Source: Loripinus fragilis (lineage: Eukaryota > Mollusca > Bivalvia > Lucinida > Lucinidae). Taken from it: a stretch of DNA of 64,000 nucleotides. The position numbers and the translations under genes are program-made. The notes under the pieces were generated by a model. The model saw only the letters and a program-made list of their open reading frames with translations. It had not been told where the DNA came from and ran no database searches. Within the stretch, counting starts at the first letter, position 1. The number at the start of each line of letters is the position of its first letter. The stretch spans positions 101,973,845-102,037,844 of the forward strand of contig OZ026514.1 of assembly GCA_964019695.1 (NCBI GenBank). Reading direction: 5' to 3'. This document shows positions 35,101 through 41,613 of the stretch, in pieces.

Positions 35101-37628
35101 TAGCTTTACCCTTTTCATCATTGATCCAACTCATTGGCATCACAAACGTTATAAATGAAATGTTTCCCAAATTCACAATGAGTCCAATGGTGCTGTCCGA
35201 CCATCCAAATATCGCTTTTGCTGACTCTGTGATGGGGCCCCATGTGTTCCACACCATCGACTGTTAGAAGTACAAAAGGGGAAGAAACCGTTGCAGCCTT
35301 TATTTCTGTACAATTTGAACATTTAAAGCTGCATAGTCTGTAACTTTTGATACTTTCATTTTAGAAATAATGTTTCTATTTTTCAAGAACACAGTAAAAA
35401 TACAAAAAATCAGGTATATATTTTACCAGTTTCGTAATAATTAACAAATTATTAGTGCAAAAAAAACAACATTTATGTTAAAAATTAACTGTCTAGAATT
35501 ATTGGAGGGACGCAAATAATTACAGACAAGAGAAAAAAACCTGTTTTTATAAGATAATTCACTTTTCCGTGCAGTTTTCAGCTGTAGAAATTAGATTTAT
35601 TGTGGCAACATAACTTTATTCTACTTTTACAAATGATTTAAAAAGAAAATATTTTTTTTTCGAAAAATGTTCATAGTTACAGAGTATGCAGCTTTAAGGA
35701 ACAAATCGCTAGTCAACGTTGGATTTTAAAGCACGTTTTCTTTACACAAAGATATTGGTGCAAAATTTCTCAAATTGGACAGCGGCATCCATGTCGGGAT
35801 AAATGAGGGCTTGTGGCACGCAATATTGATAGGACTTGTGACGTCACACAAAATAATAAATTTAGCATAACCTTAATATATCTCAATCACTAATATATCT
35901 AAGGTAGTTTTTGTGGTTATATATACTTAAGGAATAAAGAAACGGAACAATCATTTCAATTCATTGTAAATATAAAATGTCATGTAAATCGGTTGTGCAG
36001 ATAACGTTATTTCATAAAAGCAGCATGTATTCGCGACATTACAGTAGGTTAAGCCACTACGTCGATTACATATGCCGGCTGGCATGCGCGTAATCATCCT
36101 GACTCCCAGCAAAAAAACTGTGAAACATTGTCAATCAAAGTCAATTGCAACCTTACGTTATGATTTCAAACGCTTAACGTTATTAACGTCAAGACCAAAT
36201 ACTGCGTTAAATGTGGTAAAATTCTATTCATCTTGAGTTTCATTCATTAAAACGCATTTACTGCAAGAATTATGACATTAGAATGTTAGACGTCAATAAA
36301 ATGTGTATTATGACGTCAAATTTCATTATTGTGCACTTTAAAGGCACCATAATGTTTACGCATTTTTCTGATGAGAGAATGGCCAAGAGGCAAAGTTTCG
36401 GTTACAGTTGGCAAGTTTAATGCTTACTTCCTGCATATTTATAACAGGTAGTTTTCATTTGCAAATTTGTGCTTTGTTCAGTTTGACTAACGTCAATGTA
36501 ACGTCCCGCTGACACAATTCTACGGGTTATGTAAAGAACTTGGTGGGAAAAGCATGTCCTGTTATCTTTAGGTTCGATAGATCCCGTAATGCACTAACGA
36601 CCTAAACCCAACGGCTTTAAGTGACGTTAAATGTTTATTCTTTGTCATTGTGGATCCTTGCATGCCAGTAGCTGGTTTTGAAGCAACATTTGACCGACAT
36701 TTCAGCATGATACGATGCTTTCTTTGTTTGTTCATTGTGGAGTCGACGCCATGTAACAAATCATGAAGAAGATTGGGTTTCATGATCTTCGTTCTGACGT
36801 CCACGTCACATTTTTACGCTTTTTGTTTTTATCTTGTGGCGTTAATTTTATCGTTAAAGTGACGTTTTCGCATTTCATCACATGCCATTAATAGTCAGTA
36901 AGCACATTCTAAAAGAAATATAAGCAAAACATCATATAACTGCGCAAAAATATTTTTTCATCTGTTGCGTTTCTTTATTCTTTAAGTACATTTTGCTGGT
37001 TAAAATGTATCCAAATATTACTAAACTTAGATGACTTCAAATAGTAATACCTATTTAGATCTATACTGCGTTTGCTATTTGATAATTGTATTTTCACCCA
37101 TAGCTAAGTCACTTAACAGGAGAGGTATCAAATCTTAACGATTTACCCTTATACAAAGTATGCATTCTTTCGATTTATGGCACTATATTCATTAAAATAG
37201 AGCATGTTATTCATCCAACACAAATAATCATTAATCATCCTACTATCGTGCCAACCAAGAGTGACAGTGACATAATCTTTTGTTTACAATTAAGTCAGCT
37301 ATTAACTTGTACACCTCACTTGTGCTAACAAGAATCGATCGATCACTTGTGTATCAATCCTATCCTGTGGATAGGATTAATTCACAAGTGATCTATCGAT
37401 CATAAGTCTCTGATAGCTTTGTAAACAAAACATGACGTCACTGTCACTATTGGCTGGCAGGACAGTATGTACCTGAGCACAACTGGTAAGAACAAAGACG
37501 CCGAGAACCCACCATCTTCTTCTGTACACCTTCGTTTCTACCTGATCAGGGTCTGTTCCATTTGTAGACGCTACTGGACCAAGACTCGAGGCCGATCCAA
37601 GAATCGGCAATTTTTCATCGTCACTCAT
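10853..37628 (-). CDS. SLC49A4: SLC49A4 (DIRC2)-like MFS transporter, 12 coding exons
   Basis: Predicted lysosomal membrane transporter of the major facilitator superfamily, about 516 residues against 478 for human DIRC2. Human SLC49A4 is an H+-coupled lysosomal transporter reported to export pyridoxine; the same role here is inference. Exon by exon the protein follows the family: VYRRRWWVLGVFVL (TM1), MVWNTWGPI, GLRVSMLI and FTGLRCI, PALMSNTWFPPEQRATATAI, VIYFPRKPPLPPS, a polar LLVGGAGSSVWFTLLC helix, NATIPLFFELSCEASYPVAE, and a hydrophilic tail. An acidic dileucine-like EKLPIL lies at residues 5-10, where the human protein has its lysosomal sorting dileucine. Two N-X-T sequons sit in the loop encoded by exon 5. 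Splice sites are GT/AG throughout. Phases agree except between coding exons 5 and 6. The start is the first ATG after an acceptor, with family similarity beginning about 30 residues in. Confidence 0.93.
11215..11660 (+). repeat. dispersed repeat, partner of 1000-1385
   Basis: Same block order as the copy near the window start. It contains a small inverted repeat at about 11394-11472 (AAATGAAGTTTATGTTTTT / AAAAATACATAAACTTCATT). Confidence 0.6.
11661..12647. other. intron 11, no feature recognised
   Basis: AT-rich intronic sequence between coding exons 11 and 12. No repeat family seen in this part. Confidence 0.5.
12648..12830 (-). CDS. SLC49A4: SLC49A4-like coding exon 11
   Basis: Acceptor TTATTTTCAG, donor GTAAGT, phase 1 to phase 1, 183 nt. 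It encodes SLYAASVIAGTFINATIPLF, FELSCEASYPVAEGLTGAF and two hydrophobic stretches. The FFEL..E..YPV.EG motif is one of the best-conserved stretches of the SLC49 family. Confidence 0.95.
12850..13062 (+). mobile_element. hairpin-H MITE copy next to the exon 11 acceptor
   Basis: ATAGGTCTAGTTAAGC at the left, core palindrome with CATATGTTTTGGGTGCTC and GAGACGGTTC, and TTTTCAGTACTGCAAATTCAT with GGCCTGAT at the right. A short internal duplication (GAGACGGTTCTAATGAGATG) interrupts the palindrome. Its end lies about 15-25 nt from the 3' splice site of exon 11. Confidence 0.75.
13278..13655 (+). repeat. rep-A copy (intron 10)
   Basis: The most complete plus-strand copy: TTCAACAACAGCAAAATCTA, TTCTAAGGCGGTGGTTCTG, TACTCCCATTGTGGGAGTCT, ATCTTGATGGGGAAAAGAGA and a TCCTGATCATACTCACTTAC end. 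The ORF inside resembles that of the inverted copy at 31808-32086, but no domain is visible. Confidence 0.8.
13947..14235. mobile_element. Tc1/mariner-like MITE with TA target
   Basis: Left end TACAGTAAAACCTGTGTAAA with GGCCACT; right end GAGTGGCTGC with AAGACATGTTTTACTGTA. Both ends are flanked by TA. Inside, a 21-bp perfect hairpin (about 14104-14156) starts GGTCAAACGTATTGCAGAAT. No ORF for a transposase. A shorter relative is at 59485-59649. Confidence 0.8.
14358..14476 (-). CDS. SLC49A4: SLC49A4-like coding exon 10
   Basis: Acceptor TTATTTATTTCAG, donor GTAATG, phase 2 in, phase 1 out. It encodes RFNDLLKRRMKLYLILLLVG, GAGSSVWFTLLC and SKYISFNL: the basic cytosolic loop followed by a transmembrane helix, as in human FADFIRGMLKLILLLLF. 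Confidence 0.95.
14477..15358. other. intron 9, no feature recognised
   Basis: AT-rich intronic sequence. Small ORFs here lack any support. Confidence 0.4.
15359..18593 (+). mobile_element. tandem-repeat element, interrupted by a second element
   Basis: The left end has CTCACATACCCC; the right end has ACATACCCC and then CCGGGGGTATA. The core is about eight copies of a ~170-bp unit with AAGTCAAGTAGTTGCTGAGA, AAAGGGACTGATAAGCAATA and CACTATCAAGCTTTGTACCA. Near the right end stands a GACAGACAAACAAAC microsatellite. The array is split at about 16140-18030 by another element. A copy in the opposite orientation is at 61985-63665. No ORF. The architecture resembles that of the Helitron-related 'pearl' elements described in bivalves. 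Confidence 0.75.
16158..18027 (+). mobile_element. nested minisatellite element, ~12 units of ~140 bp
   Basis: It starts ATGCCCCCAAAGG and ends CCTTTGGGGGCAT, a 13-bp perfect inverted pair. Between them lie about twelve units marked by GGTCAAGGTCACAGTGACC, CACTCC(G/A)CCATCCCAAG, CACACCAAATTTGG and AGAGATATGCTC. After the last unit come ACGGACGGACAG, a short spacer and a terminal palindrome (CTCCCAAAGTTCCTTTGGGG). It interrupts the element at 15359-18593. The 177-codon ORF across units 5-8 is a by-product of the repeat. Confidence 0.85.
18598..19213. other. intron 9, no feature recognised
   Basis: Unique-looking intronic DNA between the tandem-repeat element and coding exon 9. Confidence 0.4.
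19214..19281 (-). CDS. SLC49A4: SLC49A4-like coding exon 9
   Basis: Acceptor AAATTTCAG, donor GTAATT, phase 0 in, phase 2 out, 68 nt. It encodes TDAGWMGFWMTLSGCGSGLL and LAR, the counterpart of human [20 protein letters not shown]. Confidence 0.95.
19282..20829. other. intron 8, no feature recognised
   Basis: AT-rich intronic DNA without an assignable repeat. Confidence 0.4.
20830..21065. mobile_element. MITE-1 copy (intron 8)
   Basis: GAGCAATTGCATGAGATTTC at the left and GAAATCTCATGCACTTGCTC at the right form the terminal repeats. Internal: AGCTTAGAAACTCCAAATGG, the palindrome TGATCAGACTGCGCGTATGC, and TTTGCTGGTCGCACATACCA. It ends about 30 nt from coding exon 8. Further copies: 34850, 38325, 46560 (partial), 50905. 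Confidence 0.85.
21095..21203 (-). CDS. SLC49A4: SLC49A4-like coding exon 8
   Basis: Acceptor TACTTTGACAG, donor GTAGAA, phase 2 in, phase 0 out. It encodes NRPAWLVVIANSLPIGVIGV and WGPVLGVNMDSLDVSQ, aligned with human [20 protein letters not shown] and VLDLILTPAHVSQ; the VSQ end is shared. Confidence 0.95.
21537..21885. mobile_element. hairpin MITE with TTTATCATATGAC motif, copy 1
   Basis: TTTATCATATGACGTCGCGT at the left, ACCACTAGTGGTTTA palindrome, GTCATATGATAAA, then a long hairpin (GTGCTCTTGTATTATTGAAT ... AATAAAACACGAGCAC) around CTCGCATTTTATCTCTTTTC. A second copy with the same block order is at 48593-48945. Confidence 0.8.
21950..23730 (+). repeat. four diverged direct repeats of about 500 bp (intron 7)
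   Basis: GGTCAACCTAGGATCATC or a close variant recurs at about 21958, 22430, 22982 and 23471, each followed by TTTGRAAA-like, a CCAAGACC/CATTGGC region, a GGGCATG-type block and CATATGAAATTT..TTC. A rep-B fragment (inverted, about 22590-22730) interrupts the second unit. No coding potential seen. Confidence 0.65.
23829..23958 (-). CDS. SLC49A4: SLC49A4-like coding exon 7
   Basis: Acceptor CTATTTTTCAG, donor GTAAAA, phase 1 in, phase 2 out, 130 nt. It encodes LGIAALCFLCVVIYFPRKPP, LPPSKTASIERIEYKKGFK and QLL: the end of TM6 and the start of the central cytosolic loop. YFPxxPPLPPS is a signature shared with human DIRC2. Confidence 0.96.
24061..24345 (+). mobile_element. tRNA-derived SINE, family A copy 1
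   Basis: Head GGGCCCTATAGCACAGTCGG (A-box-like), a degenerate B box, then CTTCCACTGATTCAAGAAG, GCACGAAGTACTGGTTAACT, ATGTGGTCAGG, GGGATGTAAAACC and a CAAACAAAC tail. ATATG occurs on both sides as a possible 5-bp target duplication. A second copy is at 34016-34340. Confidence 0.8.
24972..25128 (+). mobile_element. complete tRNA-derived SINE with 15-bp target duplication
   Basis: tRNA-like head: GAGCTGCCGTGGTGTACTGG (A box), loop CTGTTAAAC, B box GCAGGTTCAATCCCC. Then a unique body with GTCGGATGAGAATTTAGGCC and a GGAACATTAAACACAAACAC tail. The flanks CATGAAAACATCTAG (24957-24971) and CATGAATACATCTAG (25129-25143) differ at one position, a typical LINE-driven duplication. Confidence 0.85.
25129..25709. 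other. intron 6, T-rich tract and G-run
   Basis: Poly-T with a run of about 12 G at 25600-25613. The 138-codon ORF over it is low-complexity at its end and shows no domain. Confidence 0.5.
25710..25763 (-). CDS. SLC49A4: SLC49A4-like coding exon 6 (5' edge uncertain)
   Basis: Donor GTAAGT at 25709, phase 1 out. It encodes VTNMAQMKADIKHLLFI, matching the human IKDRIEAVLYAEF segment that leads into TM6. The nearest acceptor (CATATTTTAG) gives phase 1 entry, while exon 5 leaves in phase 2. An acceptor further upstream (CACCTTTCAG before 25834) would be in phase but adds 24 residues that do not look like the family. A missed small exon or an assembly indel is also possible. Confidence 0.8.
25764..26765. 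other. intron 5, no feature recognised
   Basis: Unique-looking DNA. A short duplicated phrase (GTGTGCCTGCCTG..TGTGTTCTAATGAG) occurs near 26212 and 26685. Confidence 0.4.
26766..27007. mobile_element. hairpin MITE with GGCC-CGAGGTTATAA ends
   Basis: GGCCCCGAGGTTATAA at the left, TTATAACCTCGAGGCC at the right. The terminal repeats continue with TGCTCAA/TTGAGCA. An inner 35-bp-arm hairpin (26886-26957) reads TTTATCATGCT, AAATGCCAACAATTAATTGT, AGCATGATAAA. No ORF. Confidence 0.8.
27008..29061. other. intron 5, one small hairpin, otherwise nothing recognised
   Basis: At 28121-28192 an imperfect palindrome (TTAAATATCC ... GGATATTTAA around GGTCTCACTGAGACC) is probably a small MITE. The rest is unassigned. 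Confidence 0.5.
29062..29655 (+). mobile_element. tandem-repeat element with (ACAG)n and terminal palindrome
   Basis: Three to four units of about 185 bp marked by CATGCACATCTTCA, CCTGCAAAGTTTCAAAAAGA, GGAGTTGCGTTCAC, AGATACCCAGTG. They are followed by ACGGACAGTCAGACGGGC, an ACAG microsatellite (29580-29608), GTGTTCGGACC and the palindrome CCCCATCAGGTGGGG. No ORF of note. Same layout as 16158-18027 but unrelated in sequence. Confidence 0.75.
29793..29862 (-). CDS. SLC49A4: SLC49A4-like coding exon 5
   Basis: Acceptor TTATTATTGCAG, donor GTAAGA, phase 1 in, phase 2 out, 70 nt. It encodes PNVVHSPEYAYYNETIQNET and TD, the lumenal loop after FILG (human LVGPLVVPAPNGTSP). It carries two N-E-T glycosylation sequons, as expected for a lysosomal lumenal loop. 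Confidence 0.88.
30131..30195. repeat. small palindrome in intron 4
   Basis: TGAAATGCAGC / GCTGCATTTCA arms extended by GACCC / GGGTC and AGCAGTCA / TGATTGCT, with a loop of two bases. Probably a MITE remnant. Confidence 0.6.
30701..30864 (-). CDS. SLC49A4: SLC49A4-like coding exon 4
   Basis: Acceptor ATACTCTATTAG, donor GTGAGA, phase 2 in, phase 1 out. It encodes FASINSAATAISGSVAFAAP, ALMSNTWFPPEQRATATAI and FFVFMGVGMSFIL. TWF....RATATAI is the strongest match to human DIRC2 (TTWFSADERATATAIAS). Confidence 0.96.
30824..31257. repeat. tandem duplication that includes the start of exon 4
   Basis: A unit of about 235 bp is repeated. The acceptor and first ~40 nt of coding exon 4 (30824-30864), with about 150 nt of upstream intron, recur at about 31058-31257. 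The second copy keeps a TAG acceptor at 31100-31101 and open reading for some 30 codons, but no donor follows, so it reads as a decoy. A further scrap (CCATCCGATATAGCTG) ends the array at 31257. Confidence 0.8.
31302..32086. repeat. two rep-A copies in head-to-head inversion (intron 3)
   Basis: A plus-oriented copy at 31302-31594 and a minus-oriented copy at 31808-32086 carry the same blocks (CTAAGGCGG, GGGAAGAG, ACTCACTTAC) inverted, so the region can fold on itself with a ~210-bp loop. Both lie between coding exons 3 and 4. Confidence 0.8.
32478..32568 (-). CDS. SLC49A4: SLC49A4-like coding exon 3
   Basis: Acceptor TTTTTTGCTTTAG, donor GTGAGC, phase 1 in, phase 2 out, 91 nt. It encodes LRVSMLISTCLVTFTGLRCI and TLEPTPLR, aligned with human [20 protein letters not shown]. 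The frame is not the longest ORF in the region; phase and similarity choose it. Confidence 0.95.
32703..33095 (-). repeat. rep-B copy, inverted (intron 2)
   Basis: Inverted equivalent of 9169-9560: GGGTGCAAAGATCAGGAATC, CAATGGGAAAGTGATAAACT, GTCAGCCCTTTCCCAGCAGG and CTTATCAATGCATCATCTC in order. Confidence 0.85.
33485..33730. mobile_element. MITE-2 copy (intron 2)
   Basis: Best-preserved member: GGGCCTCGACGCGACAAAAC at the left, GAAGACAGGTTTTCTCGCG with TCGAGGTCC at the right. Internal CTCCTCAGCTACAGAGACTA, TGTAGCAAGTTTAGATATGA and the GCGCGGATGCGC palindrome. Confidence 0.88.
33890..34012 (-). repeat. rep-A fragment, inverted
   Basis: CTCTCTTCCTCAGTGAGATG and GAACACTAAGAAC..ACAAAAACAAAAACAC correspond to the inverted 3' half of rep-A. 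Confidence 0.5.
34016..34340 (+). mobile_element. tRNA-derived SINE, family A copy 2
   Basis: GGGCCATGTAGCGCAGTCGG (A box), GCAAGTTCGATCCCGGCC (B box), then the body shared with 24061-24345 (CTTCCACTTAATCATTCAAG, GCACGAAGTACTGGTTAACT, GGGACGTAAAGC) and a CAAAACAAACAAA tail. Confidence 0.85.
34850..35090. mobile_element. MITE-1 copy (intron 2)
   Basis: TTGAGCCACGACATGTGATT at the left, TTGGAAAGCTCATGTTGCGG at the right; internal AGTTTAGAAACTCCAAACGA and TGATCAGACTGCGCATACGC. It ends 20 nt from coding exon 2. Confidence 0.85.
35110..35260 (-). CDS. SLC49A4: SLC49A4-like coding exon 2
   Basis: Acceptor ACTTCTAACAG, donor GTAAAG, phase 0 in, phase 1 out. It encodes SMVWNTWGPITESAKAIFGW, SDSTIGLIVNLGNISFITF and VMPMSWINDEK. 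VWNTWGPI is identical to human DIRC2. Confidence 0.96.
35327..35693. mobile_element. MITE with TTAA target (piggyBac-like)
   Basis: AGCTGCATAGTCTGTAACTT at the left and AGTTACAGAGTATGCAGCT at the right form a terminal repeat of about 19 bp with one mismatch. Both ends are flanked by TTAA (35323-35326 and 35694-35697). AT-rich interior without ORF. Confidence 0.85.
35698..37249. other. intron 1, no feature recognised
   Basis: AT-rich intronic DNA. A 78-codon ORF here has no recognisable domain. Confidence 0.4.
37250..37458. mobile_element. MITE beside the exon 1 donor
   Basis: GCCAACCAAGAGTGACAGTG at the left; the right end, read inverted, is GCCAGCCAATAGTGACAGTG. Both then go on to a TTTTGTTTACA block. 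The centre is a hairpin with arms of about 30 bp (ATCGATCGATCACTTGTG; AATCCTATCC). The right end stands 14 nt from the 5' splice site of coding exon 1. Confidence 0.82.
37473..37628 (-). CDS. SLC49A4: SLC49A4-like coding exon 1 with start codon
   Basis: The start ATG follows directly on an acceptor (TATGGTTTCAG), so the 5' UTR is spliced on. 52 codons, phase 0 out, donor GTACAT. The N-terminus is short and polar with an acidic dileucine-like EKLPIL, followed by VYRRRWWVLGVFVLTSCAQ, which matches the human RRWLVLLLFSLLG start of TM1. Confidence 0.92.
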
Positions 37629-37684
37629 CTGAAACCATATAAAATATATGATCTGTGGCCACATTTCTCTTGATTTATATGTTC

Positions 37685-38060
37685 TGGGAGATTATGCATT
37701 GATAAGTTAGGGGTTGTTCATGCAAACCAAATATCTATGTGTCTTAATCCACATCTGAATTAAGGGTGAGGTTGGCGCCGTTAAAGCGGTTTAAGCCCTC
37801 TAGTAAAATATTTTACTGACCGTTCCAAGGCGGTACTTCTTTTGTGGATCTTTTATGTTTTTACTGTCTTGTGTTTGCTATACCTATTTGAGCATCTGTT
37901 TATATGTGTCTTGTGGTCACCTGCTGGGAAAGGGCTGACCTCTTGGCTCTCGTTTGTGGTGTCCAACTGTGAGTTTGTCAATTTCCCATTGGTATCCTGG
38001 GGCAGGTGTGGTACTTGATTGTATCGATTCCTGATCTTTGCACCCTTACTTACTTTTATT
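37685..38060 (+). repeat. rep-B copy (intron 1 of the 5' UTR)
   Basis: Same block order as 9169-9560, about 85-90 per cent similar by eye. Confidence 0.85.
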
Positions 38061-38324
38061 GCGTTTTGTATTAAAAGGCAACGTTTTGATTTATGCATTT
38101 CTTTATGATCATTTATACCCGAAACATTGATTTTTTAACATCGTTTAGAATTCAGATTTTAAATTTAAGATTTAGACAATTTAAAAAAATAATCATGGAA
38201 AAACAATATAAAACACCCCATCAAATGACACAACGCACCGTTTATATTAAAATGTCCGACCGGAAATAGACCAAAATGCGTGTCTTTTAAGTAGACATGG
38301 TAAATAATGTTGTAAATAAAATGA

Positions 38325-38568
38325 GCCGCTACATGAGATTTCCAACAATGTGGTATGTGCGACCAGCAAAGGCTCAGACCAGCCTGCGCATACGCGCATA
38401 CTGATCAGAGCCTTTGCTAGTCGCTTAAATATTCTATGATTGTTAAGCTACTGACCAAACAGCATTTGGAGTTTCTAAGCTTAAAAGGAGACTGCACAGA
38501 CTCGTCTGAGTGTACACTTGTCAAATGCCACATTGTTGGCAATCTCATGTCGCGGCTCAAATCAGAAT
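38325..38568. mobile_element. MITE-1 copy, best-preserved ends
   Basis: GAGCCGCTACATGAGATTTC at the left. The right end, read inverted, is GAGCCGCGACATGAGATTGC. Both continue CAACAATGTGG. Internal hairpin GCAAAGGCTC..AGACCAGCCTGCGCATACGC and AGCTTAAAAGGAG. Confidence 0.9.
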
Positions 38569-38590
38569 CTACAAAGTTTATGCAGCTCAC

Positions 38591-38665
38591 CTTTTCGACG
38601 ACATAAGGTACATGTCAATGACGGAGGAATCGGTTGTGATCTGCTCTTCTACATCGTCTACCAGA
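38591..38665 (-). other. SLC49A4: probable 5' UTR exon of the SLC49A4-like gene
   Basis: 75 nt bounded by a GTCTTTCAG acceptor and a GTGAGC donor. Joined to coding exon 1 it stays untranslated for the main frame. It would hold a start-stop ATGTAG and a nine-codon upstream ORF whose TGA overlaps the main ATG as ATGA. The acceptor implies a further 5' exon that I cannot find. It could also be a chance pair of splice motifs. Confidence 0.45.
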
Positions 38666-38804
38666 CTGAAAGACAAGACATTGATAACAAAATATCAAAC
38701 TTACGGCTTACTGTCAGATCCTACTTCTATGATATTGTACCTATGTAAAAGTTATTGATCAAATAAAATATTTTTAAAGCAAAATATCAAACAATAGCAT
38801 TTTG

Positions 38805-39235
38805 AACAACCTCGTCGCGACAAACCATGTCTTTATTTTTTAAAGTTAGCGGCCTGAATCGGCTCACACTTATCTACTCAGCTACAATGGCTAGTTAGAA
38901 TCTTAAAAAACGGAGATAGCTTGTATAGCTATTGAACCTTCCAAACAATGAATAACAAATACACTGATAAGACTGCGCGGATACCCAGGTTAGTCTCTGA
39001 CATGTATTCCTTTTTTGCATTTTACGTTGAGAGGGTTACGATAATGTCTACTCATTTTTATGATAAACAATATGTTTTAAACCCTTTTGACGCCTTTTAT
39101 ACAAGTATAATCCCAGCATATTCAATATGTCCTTTGGTTCAATATATGTTGGACTTAAAACCAGATAAACTGATTTGATTGTTGGTTTGTGATGCTGATA
39201 CATTGACCTGTAGGAAAGCCTCGACGCGAGATACA
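38805..39235. mobile_element. degenerate MITE-2 copy
   Basis: CTCGTCGCGACAAACCATGT at the left, AGCCTCGACGCGAGATACAT at the right, with ACTCAGCTACAATGGCTAGT and AAGACTGCGCGGAT inside. The right half carries unrelated inserted sequence. Confidence 0.55.
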
Positions 39236-39377
39236 TGTACACACGTATTTAAGCAACAACAGAATCTGTCATGGCGATTTATGCCCCCACCCCCACTCAT
39301 TCCAGTGGCTGTTGCTCCTGACTGTTCATATGCGGTGGCTTTGCTGTTGCTGCTTCTTTGTTGGTCCCCTTACGCAT

Positions 39378-39470
39378 AGGGTGCCCGAATAGCTCAGTCG
39401 TTAGCGTGTTTAGTTTGACTAGCTAGATACCCCTGCCGTGCAGAAGTTCGAATCTCCTCGTATGTATAAT
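39378..39470 (+). repeat. tRNA-like sequence, probable SINE head
   Basis: GCCCGAATAGCTCAGTCGTT (A box) and GCAGAAGTTCGAATCTCC (B box) at tRNA spacing, but acceptor ends do not pair and the anticodon arm is disturbed. Not a functional tRNA by eye. Confidence 0.5.
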
Positions 39471-39546
39471 CATACCACCTTTGACGACTTTAGCATGAAA
39501 TATATCTTGATGTGCAAGTTCTACACTGATGTGGGTGGTATAAAAT

Positions 39547-39642
39547 AGTTATACCATGTGTGTCCACCTGTACGTAAGATAATCCACTCGCTAAAGCTCG
39601 TGGATTATCTCCACGTACAGGCGGACAACCCATGGTGTAACT
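39547..39642. repeat. hairpin, ~40-bp arms
   Basis: AGTTATACCATG, CCTGTACGT, GATAATCCAC against GTGGATTATC, ACGTACAGG, CATGGTGTAACT. Likely a MITE. Confidence 0.7.
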
Positions 39643-39761
39643 ATTACTTGTTGCACTTCCTCTTGGTGCCATGGCTTGGCTGTGATGTTTCCTGTTTTGC
39701 GTTTTCACGTTTCTCTTGGTGTCGTCGATTGGTTGTGATGGTATCTGGTTATATTGATTTG

Positions 39762-39766
<5 letters not shown>

Positions 39767-39838
<72 letters not shown>
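39767..39838. repeat. (CT)n microsatellite
   Basis: About 35 uninterrupted CT units, the longest in the window. Confidence 0.95.
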
Positions 39839-40402
39839 ATAGATTATTTACACAAGGAGACACCTACCTCGTGATGAGAAAAGAAAGAAATTTCCTTCCT
39901 TAAAATCCGATATCATCACTACTTCACCATGTGTGTAATGGTATAGGTCCGTGAAGAGGAATGTAAACTCATATACCCACAATTAGCATATATTTCGGCG
40001 ACCTAAGTATTTATCTTAAAATGAATTTTCTATATCAGTTTTAAGTAGGATAAGATAGCGTGAACCTGTCAATTGAGTCTGAACGTAATAAAATTATTTC
40101 TGATCGATGTATCTGATATCAGTATCAGCATACCTGTTTTAATAAACACACAAACACGCGCGCGCACACACGTAAGCACACACGCACACAGCTATTTTAG
40201 AAATTAGACATTGCATCATTAATGCAGTTCACAAATCATTGTTATATTTGTTTAAAGTAATTGAAAGCGCTAAAAATATGATCAGACAAAACCGAAGCCT
40301 GACATTGTTAAGAGACTAAATATTACGGATCACAAGGAAACGTTCATTTGCTGGTGTAAATGTCTCCCAATATGAGTTGAGTTGGTGTTTCTAAATTAGT
40401 CA
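39839..40402. other. no gene recognised
   Basis: Contains a short CA/CG-rich low-complexity run at about 40147-40192; otherwise nothing. Confidence 0.4.
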
Positions 40403-41514
40403 GGAAAAATCAGAAAAAGACGCTTATTTAAGAAGGTACAGGCATTTTGTGAAGAAAAGGTTTTGAGATACTCTTTAGGGGTATTTTGGTATGCTGAATC
40501 CAAAAACCAATGTTGGCAAGCTGAAAAATGGCGTCTTCACAGTCTAATTTGCATATTTCCAAGATGGCCGCCAAATTGAAGAAAAATCCATAAAAATCTG
40601 TAGAAAATCGTGTAAAGGATGCAAAACTGGTACAATTCAATCTAAAAACATCTTCTCATGATTGGGGGTCTTCATTGAAATCTATTTATGCATCTAGAAC
40701 TAAAAATATGACCAAGAGGTAATCAGGGGGGGGGGGACAACTTGAGCAAAAAATATTGCTTCCGACTTAGTTAAGGTTTTTTTTTTTCATGATAGCCCAT
40801 GCATATTATCTGGCCCAAAATGTCAGGAATGATTTCATTAAAATGAGAACTTTAAAACAAATGCATCGCAATGATATCACTATTGTTTGCAGGAAAATAT
40901 GGCGATAAAAGCAAAATTCTGTAAGGGTCAGGGAGGGGGTAGGGGGTTAATGCGATTTTAAAGAAAGTGGGCCTGTATCTTCAAAATGACTCGTATCTCA
41001 TCAGCAACTCCTCCTACACTATTAAACTTGCTAGCAAATTAAAGCTTAGATGTAGTACTTTCATCTGGTTGAATGGTCTGATATGCAGATTTGTTATCTA
41101 ATTTGCATATTCATCAATACTGATGAAAATTTCAGAAAATAAGGGAAAATTATAAAAAAAAATATATAAACCGAATTCTGCCCCCAAACTGTCCTTGTTG
41201 CATGTTATCATATCATCAGTGATACAATTTGACAAGTCCTTTCATCCAATAGTCATATAATAAAGGTATCTCATTTGCATATTCATGAAAGTAAAAATAG
41301 AGATAAAATCATGGAATAACTATTCTTCTCCACACATACAACTAGGGAGGGGAGGGGGCTTATTCGACTAACCTTGCACCAAGGACAATTACTCACGGAT
41401 GCGAAATTGTTCAATGTGACCACTAACTACCAAAAATTCTTATTGTCTCCAAAAATGAAGCCTATTTGGATTACATAAAATTGCATGGTGTCCATGGCAA
41501 CCAATCGGGCACTG

Positions 41515-41613
41515 TAGCTGGGTCATTTGCAAGCAGACCCAAGTCGACACTTGCATGCCGCTTATACTTTCATGGATTTTTCTCTCTTCCACTAATTCAA
41601 GAAAACAAGCTGT
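41515..41613 (+). repeat. truncated family A SINE fragment
   Basis: TTTCATGGATTTTTCTCTC, CTTCCACTAATTCAAGAAAA and CTGTCAG match the body of the SINEs at 24061 and 34016; the element at 41614 begins exactly where it breaks off. Confidence 0.5.

Noticed and set aside
38591..38665. coding exon upstream of exon 1 (24 open codons with an acidic stretch)
   Set aside because: Joining it to the only suitable acceptor puts a TGA in the frame at the junction, so it can serve only as leader.
39378..39470. functional tRNA gene
   Set aside because: A and B boxes are present but the acceptor ends do not pair and the anticodon arm is irregular; a SINE head is more likely.
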